From positions 35,882,839 through 35,946,838 of the forward strand of contig OV121091.1 of the NCBI GenBank assembly GCA_921293015.1: a DNA stretch of 64,000 nt. The letters run 5' to 3'. Shown here in pieces: positions 52,411 to 60,600 of the stretch. The notes beneath the pieces were generated by a model. It was not told where the DNA came from. It saw only the letters and a list, made by a program, of their open reading frames with translations, and did no database searches. Position numbers and translations under genes: made by a program. Each line of letters opens with the position of its first letter. Positions within the stretch are counted from its first letter, which is position 1. Source of the stretch: Phorcus lineatus. Its lineage: Eukaryota > Mollusca > Gastropoda > Trochida > Trochidae.

Positions 52411-52524
52411 TTTTGCGAAGTATTTACCGCCAAACGTTGCATGCCGCCATTTTGCGTGAGGCTAGTGCGCATGCGCCTCGCGGGAGAATTCATCCCAAAA
52501 AACAATTCACATATGAATTAACTC
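52411..52524 (-). repeat. Split direct repeat A2
   Basis: 114 bp, identical by eye to A1 at 56535-56648. It shares one base with B1 at 52524, reproducing the predicted circle junction. Confidence 0.95.
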
Positions 52525-52685
52525 TTTACTCTTTATCTCGAGAAGCATAGACGATTAAAATAACAAGACAACAAGGAATTTGGGCCAAAACTTTAATGCG
52601 AAAGTCAAGCTTGAGTTGATGCAAATAAAGGGATCATCTGACCATGTATGAAGGTCTTAAACCAAACAGGGTATTTATGAAACCC
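52524..52685 (-). repeat. Split direct repeat B1
   Basis: 162 bp, identical by eye to B2. About 144 bp separate it from the recombinase stop codon. Confidence 0.95.
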
Positions 52686-52829
52686 AACAGCCCAAATTCC
52701 TTATAGTTGATGATATAATTGGTTAGAGGAAAAATACAAACATACAAGATAACACTAAACCAATACACACCTTTGATTGGCTATGTGAGCAGTAGCAAAT
52801 ACTGAAAACTTGAGAAAGTGAGTAACAAA

Positions 52830-53774
52830 TTACACTCTCGTAACCATTGTTGCCACAGCTTTGTTCAAATCGTCCATCGACGTATCTATGTATCTGGTAT
52901 AGGCATCGCTAGCCCAATACCCAAGTCGCTGAACTATCTTCAGCGGAATACCACACTTTACAGCCCATGTGGCTCCCCCTCTCCTGAAGGAGTGACCTCC
53001 AAAAGCATCTGCATCAAGACCACACCTAAGTAACAAATGACGCATTTGCTGTAGAAAACAGATATATGTTAATGGCTTACCACCAACGCTGAACAAAGGG
53101 CTTAATGGATCTTCATATCCACTTATTTGCAGATAACACAACAATGCTGATGCGGGACACAGAGGATGATCCTTTATGAATGGTATAGGTATCTCTACCA
53201 CTCTTTCACGGAACTGCACAGTTTTTGTGTGTCGCAACTGAATCACAAAACCGGTGGAGCGCTGTGACGCGTCCACTCGGCGAACATACAATTCCCTACT
53301 GACATCCTTGAGTAGGAAATTATTTGGACGCAGCATTCCGAAAAACGCCACTAAACATGCTGCCCAAAAAGCATAGTCTTTCACACAATTCCCCCTAAGA
53401 TCCAATTTTTCTTTTAACAAAAGCAGAACTGCTGGTGTGATGGAGGAGACACACGACTGTCCTGCGCCTAGGATCCGCTTAACTCCTGTGAGAACCTGCT
53501 TTACGCCCCAGTTCTCCTTGACTGGACTGGGAAAACCCTCACTGTGATGCCATTGAGTGACGATGTTTAAATAAGACACAATTGATGAATAAGATAGTTG
53601 TTTTTCATCTGCTAAATAAGCCACATACAACTCTATCAAAACAGATGAAGCCGGGATGGGTTTCTCCTGTATTCCTTTACAGAACTGTACATATGTCTTC
53701 AAGTGGGTGGAGTAGGCCTTCTTCGTTGAGGCTGACCAAGCTGCACATTTGTATTTCAAAACTGCTGATTCCAT
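52830..53774 (-). CDS. Tyrosine recombinase of the Ngaro/PAT-like retrotransposon
   Basis: A 314-residue phage-integrase-type recombinase that would insert the circular double-stranded DNA copy into the genome. An N-terminal SAM-like/core-binding region spans about residues 10-100. The catalytic domain has Arg149 (GMLRP), Lys184 (HTKT), His261-x-x-Arg264 (HSFRRGGAT), Trp287 in the His/Trp position and the nucleophile most likely Tyr295 (YTRYI; Tyr292 is less well spaced). The ATG overlaps the end of the RT ORF by 98 bp in a +1 frame relative to it. Its context (A at -3, G at +4) is strong, so internal initiation or a second transcript is plausible. Intact. Confidence 0.93.
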   Translation of the reverse strand: MESAVLKYKCAAWSASTKKAYSTHLKTYVQFCKGIQEKPIPASSVLIELYVAYLADEKQLSYSSIVSYLNIVTQWHHSEGFPSPVKENWGVKQVLTGVKRILGAGQSCVSSITPAVLLLLKEKLDLRGNCVKDYAFWAACLVAFFGMLRPNNFLLKDVSRELYVRRVDASQRSTGFVIQLRHTKTVQFRERVVEIPIPFIKDHPLCPASALLCYLQISGYEDPLSPLFSVGGKPLTYICFLQQMRHLLLRCGLDADAFGGHSFRRGGATWAVKCGIPLKIVQRLGYWASDAYTRYIDTSMDDLNKAVATMVTRV

Positions 53775-55464
53775 CCTGCATCGTGTCGCAGTTCCACTGT
53801 GATCTGAGGAAATTTGAAGACATGTGTTGTTTTAATTCATTAACGCTAAAGTCATGGAAGGTTAGACTATACATACAGTCATAAAGTTTACCTAACATAC
53901 CCGGCTCATGCAACCTGGAACAAGCGTCTGCCTTAATGTTTAAGTAACCTGGTATGTGCACAGCTTGAATGTTGAAATTATGAGTGGCCTTCAGCCAAAA
54001 CAATGCTCTCAGATATTTCATAACAATAGGACTTGCACTTGAACCCTTATTCACCCATGACTTAGCTGAAGTGTTGTCAGTATAAACCCTAATCTGTTTA
54101 TCTGTCCACTGTTCACTCCATCTAAATGCAGCTGCAACTATTGTCACAGCCTCCTTAATGTTTATATGGGCATCCGCTAGCTGTGGAAAATCCTCTTTCC
54201 AATTTATATAGAAATAATCCCCCTGGTAACAGGCACCACCCCCGTTATCGGAGGCATCAGTGAACACGCTCTCAATTGATCTAGTGTCTTTAATTCTCAC
54301 AGTCCCATTGAATGAATGTAAAAATAAATGCCACCAGTTTAGATCATCCTTCATTGCTTTTGAGATGATAGTTCTATGCGACCTTGACACTAAACTGTTT
54401 TTAAGAGCGATTACCCGACGAAGAAATGTGCGTCCACCAATTATTACTTGACAGGCCCAATTTAGTTTTCCAATTAGCACTTCAAGTTGATGTTTAGTAG
54501 CCCTCCTCTGAGATCTAAAGCCTTTGATCAAGTTTGCAAAAGACTCAAGTTTATCTTTAGGTAAGCTAAGTGTGCCACTGCACGTGTCAATTTGAACTCC
54601 CAAAAATAGCATTGTCTTTGAGGGTCCTTCAACTTTCGACCAATTTATTTGGAATCCTAGTTGGCGCAACACTCTCAACAAGATAGTTTGCCCGTACCTG
54701 CACTCACACTCATCATTGGCTATGACTAAAAAGTCGTCCAGGTATGCAATAACACTAACATCCCAATTGCATTTTAAGATGGCACAGACAGCATTGGAAA
54801 GGGTTTGAAAAATCTGAGGACTTTTTGCACTTCCAAATGGCAAGCGCGCATCTGACAAGAATGTACCTTGCTCATCTCCTTGAAAATGCCAATACAACCC
54901 AGTGAGCCGATAATTACTAGGGTGAATCCGTACACTTCTATACGCATGTCGTAAGTCTACTTTTGCTAACCACGATCCCGGTTTAATCAATTTACACGCT
55001 GTTCTCAAATCTGAATAGGACACAGATGTATCATTTGTATAGCTATTCATGGATAGTTTTTCTGGACGACTTCCATCATGAATTAGCCGCACTTTGCCAG
55101 ATGATTTAGGGATTGCACCTAACGCGCTAACAATATCGGGCTGTTTATCCATGACAATATAATTACCACAATGTATTTCTTCTAAAATCTGTTCTTCCAC
55201 CTGTTTACGGTAAGTCTTTGTTGATTTGGCATTAGCTACAAAAACTTTAGGAATATCAATATTGCTGTCTTCCATATCGTCTATTCTAAAGCCAGATTTT
55301 ACCCCCTCTAATATGTAACGACGTTTATTGAAGTCAAAAGGGAGTAAATCGTCCCACGCTCCATACACTAGGCATGATTCGAAAGATTGGTTGGTCTGTC
55401 TGGGCCTAACGCATTCATCTGCATACCGGTCACGTCCGGGCGATAGTAGTTTTTTGACCCCGTA
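53677..55464 (-). CDS. Reverse transcriptase/RNase H of the Ngaro/PAT-like retrotransposon
   Basis: The open frame runs from just after a TAG at 55465-55467 to the stop at 53677 and has no ATG at its start, so it is probably made by -1 frameshifting from gag at 55455-55449. Counting from the GTG at 55368 (563 residues): RT motif A Asp138 (KVDLRHAY), LPFGSAKSPQIFQ at 177-189, catalytic YLDD at 209-212 and SLPKDKL thumb region near 268. RNase H carries Asp371 (FTDAS), Glu406 (NIKEA), Asp431 (YTDNTSA) and Asp481 (ADACSR). The layout and sequence flavour are those of DIRS-order elements, not LTR or LINE. The protein would copy the element's RNA and remove the RNA strand. No methyltransferase domain follows. 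Confidence 0.93.
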   Translation of the reverse strand, partial: YGVKKLLSPGRDRYADECVRPRQTNQSFESCLVYGAWDDLLPFDFNKRRYILEGVKSGFRIDDMEDSNIDIPKVFVANAKSTKTYRKQVEEQILEEIHCGNYIVMDKQPDIVSALGAIPKSSGKVRLIHDGSRPEKLSMNSYTNDTSVSYSDLRTACKLIKPGSWLAKVDLRHAYRSVRIHPSNYRLTGLYWHFQGDEQGTFLSDARLPFGSAKSPQIFQTLSNAVCAILKCNWDVSVIAYLDDFLVIANDECECRYGQTILLRVLRQLGFQINWSKVEGPSKTMLFLGVQIDTCSGTLSLPKDKLESFANLIKGFRSQRRATKHQLEVLIGKLNWACQVIIGGRTFLRRVIALKNSLVSRSHRTIISKAMKDDLNWWHLFLHSFNGTVRIKDTRSIESVFTDASDNGGGACYQGDYFYINWKEDFPQLADAHINIKEAVTIVAAAFRWSEQWTDKQIRVYTDNTSAKSWVNKGSSASPIVMKYLRALFWLKATHNFNIQAVHIPGYLNIKADACSRLHEPGMLGKLYDCMYSLTFHDFSVNELKQHMSSNFLRSQWNCDTMQDGISSFEIQMCSLVSLNEEGLLHPLEDICTVL

Positions 55465-56501
55465 CTAGACACACGATCCCGTGGTATCCCTCTCCCGCTC
55501 GGGAATAGCGCACAATGCTGGATCTCTGAGTGACCCATGAAACAGACAGAACATACGTGGGCAAGACGACAATCATGTCGAAAACATTGATCCCTGTTAA
55601 AATTTCTACAAATTTCTTTTCCAGATGGTGTGAAAGGGCCTTTTCGTCTGTTGTCAGTTCGGCCGGTGCCGCGGCCATTGTGACCATCAACCACGGGTAC
55701 ATTTGCAACGTTATGTTGAAGTTTTGGAACTAAACGGAAATCTCGCAATTCCTGTTTGTACGTTCCCCATTGGAACTGCTCTTGCGCCTGTAATTCCCTG
55801 TATTCATTGTCATATTGTAACACACTGTGCCACGTATACCTGGACGCAAGACGGAAAGTATCCTGTGTGTATTTCATATAACAGTTTACAGACTCTAGTT
55901 TACCCTGTTTATGAAGTTCTTGCATTATGCGTGAATTTGCATATCCCCATTGCTCTAAGGTTATGTCGGTCACTCTGGGTTTCCGTTTCCCGAAATTCAA
56001 TTTAGCGCCGTTGCCAATATTCACCTCAAAATCCTCAACATATTTCTCATCCCAAATAAAATCAGTTATTTTAAGGTGCTTCACTTTACGTGACGAATCA
56101 CTCTCACCTCCGGAGATACTTAGTCCTGCTCGCTCAGCAAAGTTGGCACACTGTGAACTTTGCCCCTCTTCAACTGGGCACATGGTCGAAGGGAAGTAAC
56201 TCTGTCTTGACTGGCTTGCTGCTATTTTTGACAGTGTTTCACGTTCTTTCTGTATTTGCAACTCAAGTTCACCATTCTTTCTCTCTAATCGTAACAATTC
56301 CAGTTCCTTTTCAAGATCGTGACACCTATTCGTCATTTCCGAATGTCTATGGGACACGTCAGCATTTAGACTAAAATCTTCCTTACTCAGAGATTTGTTG
56401 TGTGGCGTACCTCGACCCCAGTCTGCTTCCTTCTCCTTTTCCATGTCGAGGAGACTTTGCATGTTGCTCCCTGCCCCTTTTCGTTTCGGTTTCTCCGCCA
56501 T
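55368..56501 (-). CDS. Gag-like nucleocapsid protein of the retrotransposon
   Basis: 377 residues, the first ORF of the element, presumed to package its RNA. A basic N-terminus is followed by a predicted coiled coil (about 52-97, heptad-like EKELELLRLERKNGELELQI). A conserved-looking globular part spans about 143-260 (ITDFIWDEKYVEDFEV, WGYANSRIM). A Cys/His cluster at 298-330 comprises a CCCH finger (C298-x7-C306-x4-C311-x3-H315) followed by C317-x2-C320 and H324/C330, probably RNA-binding. The ATG has G at -3 and +4 and lies 34 bp inside the end of A1. The stop TAG at 55368-55370 lies 79 bp after a slippery heptamer. Confidence 0.85.
   Translation of the reverse strand: MAEKPKRKGAGSNMQSLLDMEKEKEADWGRGTPHNKSLSKEDFSLNADVSHRHSEMTNRCHDLEKELELLRLERKNGELELQIQKERETLSKIAASQSRQSYFPSTMCPVEEGQSSQCANFAERAGLSISGGESDSSRKVKHLKITDFIWDEKYVEDFEVNIGNGAKLNFGKRKPRVTDITLEQWGYANSRIMQELHKQGKLESVNCYMKYTQDTFRLASRYTWHSVLQYDNEYRELQAQEQFQWGTYKQELRDFRLVPKLQHNVANVPVVDGHNGRGTGRTDNRRKGPFTPSGKEICRNFNRDQCFRHDCRLAHVCSVCFMGHSEIQHCALFPSGRGIPRDRVSSTGSKNYYRPDVTGMQMNALGPDRPTNLSNHA
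55449..55455 (-). promoter_or_regulatory. Putative -1 ribosomal frameshift site A_AAA_AAC
   Basis: In the gag frame codons read TCA AAA AAC, placing the heptamer A AAA AAC in the exact phase for -1 slippage. After the slip, translation continues in the RT frame, which is closed by TAG only 10 bp upstream and has no ATG of its own. A short CCGG...CCGG self-complementary pair lies about 10-20 nt downstream; no longer stimulatory structure was verified. Confidence 0.65.
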
Positions 56502-56534
56502 AACAGAATATTTCAGCGTTGTTTTCGAACTTGT

Positions 56535-56648
56535 TTTTGCGAAGTATTTACCGCCAAACGTTGCATGCCGCCATTTTGCGTGAGGCTAGTGCGCATGCGC
56601 CTCGCGGGAGAATTCATCCCAAAAAACAATTCACATATGAATTAACTC
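56535..56648 (-). promoter_or_regulatory. A1 repeat: 5' end and likely promoter of the retrotransposon
   Basis: 114 bp identical by eye to A2. On the coding strand it contains the NRF1-type palindrome GCGCATGCGC (56591-56600) and the YY1-type motif CAAAATGGCGGC a short way downstream. No TATA box. It ends 34 bp before the gag ATG. This arrangement resembles TATA-less housekeeping promoters; promoter activity is inferred, not shown. Confidence 0.6.
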
Positions 56649-56945
56649 GTAAACACAAATATGAAGACTTGTTCTGCACAACATGGATAATTTCGGCACT
56701 TGACGAATTGTTCATTGAATTTGGTAAAGTTTCAACAAGAAAATGAAGAATGATATTGTGTTGAGTTATTCATAGAGACCTTGTTGTAATATATTCATTT
56801 ATCAAAGGGGCAGATTCTATGTTGTTGGGGGCAAATATGTTAAACTTCATAAATGGTGTTATATGATCGAGAAATATAGATGTTCTTTCTGAAAAATAAC
56901 ACTTCAATGCTTATCAGTTCAGTATAGTGACAAAAAAGAGGTGAA
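56649..56945. other. Non-coding DNA between retrotransposon and MITE
   Basis: About 300 bp of AT-rich sequence with no gene or repeat recognised. Confidence 0.5.
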
Positions 56946-57426
56946 AGAGCCACTCCGTGAGTTGTTGGAGTCATATTATGACATATATGCCAAACTTACT
57001 CAATGGTGTCATGTGAATGCGAATTATCGACTGTTACCAAACAGACACATTTTACAGCTTATTGGTTTTTTTACAATGACAATATGAAGGTAGAACATCG
57101 CAATTATGATAAAAAATCGGACAGTGGCGCGAGTCAAATAGTCAGACATAATTTTGGAGACTTTATCTAAAACAGCCAGGAGGGCAGTTAGAAGTTGATA
57201 GTGTTCGTTAGGTTATATATATAACTAGTATCCATGTATATTGGATGTGATATCTACACCTCAGTACATTTATAAGGCTGTTTTTAGATTTTCATGAAAA
57301 TCCAGTATTTGTCATATATCACAGTCTTATGGACAGTTAAGGTGTTTTGATTTTATATCACCACATATGACATTTAGGTTCATATCAAAGGTAAATAATA
57401 TGTTATGAAAATCATGGAGTGGCTCT
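56946..57426. mobile_element. TTAA-flanked MITE, copy 2
   Basis: 481 bp, homologous along its length to 49400-49861, with the same AGAGCCACTCCGTGA / GGAGTGGCTCT ends. TTAA follows the right end (57427-57430); the left flank is TGAA, one change from TTAA. It sits about 180 bp upstream of the zinc-finger gene's splice acceptor. Confidence 0.8.
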
Positions 57427-57587
57427 TTAACCCATGCATGTTAAAGGTGCCTATTGAAATTGATCACCATTTTAAGGTACATTAAAAACTTTTTATGTTG
57501 ATCAACATCACAAAGCATTACAATTTAAAAAATCTAACTTAACAACATTTTGTTGTGTCTTGAAAAAAAAAATATAGTTACAGATAT

Positions 57588-57604
57588 TTTTTGATTTGTT
57601 GCAG
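57588..57604 (+). other. Splice acceptor before the zinc-finger coding exon
   Basis: TTTTTTGATTTGTTGCAG is a good 3' splice site. The exon beginning at 57605 holds about 63 bp of 5' UTR before the ATG, so at least one non-coding exon must lie further left. Confidence 0.6.
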
Positions 57605-57616
57605 GACCTAAAGTAC

Positions 57617-57647
57617 ATGAGTGAACATGAATAAAGATCAAAGATAA
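57617..57647 (+). promoter_or_regulatory. Two overlapping upstream ORFs
   Basis: ATG at 57617 opens a 5-codon ORF ending TAA, and ATG at 57627 opens a 6-codon ORF ending TAA at 57647, both before the main start. They could damp translation of the zinc-finger protein if the UTR is as inferred. Confidence 0.4.
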
Positions 57648-57667
57648 TCAATAAAATCAATAGTAAA

Positions 57668-60600
57668 ATGGCGGAAGATACAAGGAAAGTCACACCTTCA
57701 TTGAAGTGTTCTGTGGTGGACACTAAGATAACAGGAAGCCATGATGTGGAGTTTTGTATATCAGTTCACATTGAAGAGGGTCAATCTCCAACTTTCATTG
57801 AGCTTATGAGAAAGGGATTGATTGAACTGAAAAACATTAACTTTGTGGACAGTGAGAAGTCTGTTCCAAAATGCTGCAGAACCTGTGAGGGGGATATGCT
57901 CTCGAAGCAGAAGGAACTGGGTCTGACAATAAGTGTGACAGACTCAGAGACCTTGTGCAAGAAATGTAAAGTCCAGAATTCTGAAAAGCTAACACCAAGC
58001 AGAAGAAGTCTTAGGGCTAAAAAGGCACCAGCACGACTTACTGAGTCTGAAAAGAGTTCACCTAAAACTGAAAGCGTTGATAGGGCAGTTGACAATGGAG
58101 CAGTGCCTGAAAAAGATGTGTCTTCAAATTGTGGAAAGGTTGATCAGTCTGATAGTATTTTACCTCAAATTTGTGGTAAGGATTGTCCTGAGAAGGTTGA
58201 TAATAGTAAAGAAGCAGTTATACCAGATTTTGAACCTGACTCCATCAGTGACGTGAATACACCTGCCACTAAGTACGTTTATGACAGTTCAAAGGAAAGA
58301 AGTGATGAAAGTTCACTTAATGTACGCAGGTCATCAAGAAGATCCAAAAGTCGTTTTAGTAGAAACAACAGTGGCAATGGAAAGGAGTCTGATAGCCCTT
58401 TTGTGTACTTTGATATCAAAAGCAAGCCGGAGAAGAAAGCCGTCAGATCTCTTCTTGAAACTCAAGACCAGCAAGGTAAAGAAAAGACAAGTCCAGCAAC
58501 TAAAATTAAGATAAAAGAACCATCAAGAAAAAGAAAGTTAGAACAAAAAGGTAAAACAGAAGATGTTAATACTGATGAACATAGTAAAGACAAGAAAATG
58601 GAAACTGCAGTTAGGAAAGATAATATGGAAGAACCAAATAAGAAACAAAAACTTGAAACTAATGAGAAAAATGGATCTGATGATGTTGTGGAGGAGGAGG
58701 AGGATGAGGTCCTGACCTTACATCTCAGTGACAGTGAGAAAGAAGTTGAGGAGAGTGATCAAGAAGAGGTGTACCAGGATGATGAAGATGCTGATCCCGA
58801 CTTCATTGTGGAGGAGAATGTAGAAAATCAAAATGAAATAGACCATGATGAGATTTTAAAGGAATATATTTCTAAACTGAAGGCGGCTGGCAGCATTAAA
58901 CAAGAACTGAATCATGCTCACATTGATACCAATGTAAAAGTCAAAACAGAGAAGGAAACAGTTCAGTATAATTTCATTCCTAATCAAGTTAAAATCATGA
59001 AGGTAACAGTTCCAGAAGTTCATCAAGAAGATTTTCCTTGCCACATTTGTTCTAAGAGCTATGTCCTTAAGCGTTACCTCAACCGTCACCTGAACAAAGC
59101 TGGATCTGAGCCTGTTCTCTGTGACATTTGTGGTGCTAAGTTCCATTGTCAGAAGGAAGTGGACCAACACAAGCTTGTCCACACTGGTGAGCATCCATTC
59201 CTCTGTGATGTCTGCAACAAGTGCTTCCCAACTCTATCCAAGGCAGACAAGCATGTGAAGAATCACTTGCCGCCTCATGAAAAACCAAACATCTGTCCTG
59301 ACTGTGGTAAAGGCTTTACTAAGGAACATGCACTCCGTGAGCACAGGCTTATCCATGCTAAGGTGAAACCTTACCAATGTGACAAGTGTGATGCCAAGTT
59401 TGCTGCCCGCTACCTTCTGCATGCCCACCTGAAGTACCACAGCTCGAGGGTCTACACATGCTACACCTGCAACAGAGTCTACAAAGTATTTGCAAGTCTC
59501 AAGGAACACCTCCAAATCTACAAAGATCACTACACTGAAGATAAGCCAGAACCTATTCAGAAAGTGCCATTTAGCCCATTGGATCAACCTAAGAAGAGAG
59601 GGAGAAAGTCCAAGAATCTTGTTGATATGAAGATAGATGAACTGAAGAAAGCTGAAGCTAGGATTGATGCAAAAGAGTTGATCAATGAAGGAGAGAAAGA
59701 TCAAGTTGAGTTGAATAAAAGGTCAACTAAACGTTTATCAGTTATGTTTCAGAGAGATTGTCTTAATCTCATTTCTGTTGATACACTAGAAGTTGGGGAC
59801 AACAAATTAGATTGGAATGGAGAAGATGAAGATTATGGCAAAGATTTGGAAGAACTGTCTGAATCAGAGGTGAAAGCTAAAGTCGGCGATGAAGATGGTG
59901 ATGAAGCAGAGATTACATTGAAAAAGAAAGGGATTTCAAGAAGTAATGTAAACTTTCCCTGCAAAATTTGCTTCAGACGGTACACAAGAAAAGTTGCTTT
60001 GTTTAAACACTATGGAAAGTGTGGGAAGGTTTGTTTCCCTTGTGATAAATGCAGTGCAAAGTTTCATTCAAAGCGAGATAGAAAACAACATCAACTCTTA
60101 CACAGTGGTGAACACCCATTTCAATGCAAGGTTTGCTACAAAAGCTTTGTAAACCTTTCAAAGTGCAAAACACACACTGCTACTCATCTCCCAACCAATC
60201 GAAAACCTTTCACATGTGACATATGCAGTAAAGCGTATGCTTATGCTTCTCTTCTTGAAAAGCACAAAAATATTCATAGCAAGAAGAATCTCATTAAATG
60301 TCACCTTTGCCCCATGTCATTCACAACTAAAAATGCGCATGGAAGACATATGGACATCCATAACGGAGCGGTTTATAAATGTGACACTTGTGGGAAGGAG
60401 TACAAGTATCCAAGCAGTCTGAAGGATCATCTGAGGACCTTGAACCACATCAGTTATGATGAAAGGATCATTGCATCGACTCTCAAGAAAGAATGTATTG
60501 ACCCAGTTAAATTCATGTGTGACATATGTGGGCAATGTCTAAAAAGCGTCAATTCTTTTAATGCCCATCAAAAAAATCATAAACTATCATCTATTGGAAA

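Larger units (their letters stand above)
52076..56648 (-). mobile_element. Ngaro/PAT-like tyrosine-recombinase retrotransposon, apparently complete
   Basis: On the minus strand the order is A1 (56648-56535), gag-like ORF, RT/RNase H ORF, tyrosine recombinase ORF, B1 (52685-52524), A2 (52524-52411), spacer, B2 (52237-52076). This A1...B1A2...B2 split-direct-repeat layout is diagnostic of the Ngaro/PAT branch of the DIRS order. B1-A2 abut, copying the junction of the circular intermediate. All catalytic residues of RT, RNase H and recombinase are present and no ORF is broken. There is no methyltransferase domain, which separates it from DIRS1 itself. A1 = A2 and B1 = B2 by eye, so insertion looks recent. 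No target duplication is seen, as expected for recombinase integration. Confidence 0.93.

Noticed and set aside
52076..52685. LTRs of a Ty3/gypsy or Copia element
   Set aside because: The repeats are arranged A1...B1A2...B2 rather than as two terminal direct repeats, and the enzyme is a tyrosine recombinase, not a DDE integrase.
55430..56374. Additional ORFs overlapping the gag-like gene on both strands
   Set aside because: They are shadows of the coding frame; gag has the Cys/His finger and the position expected for this element type.
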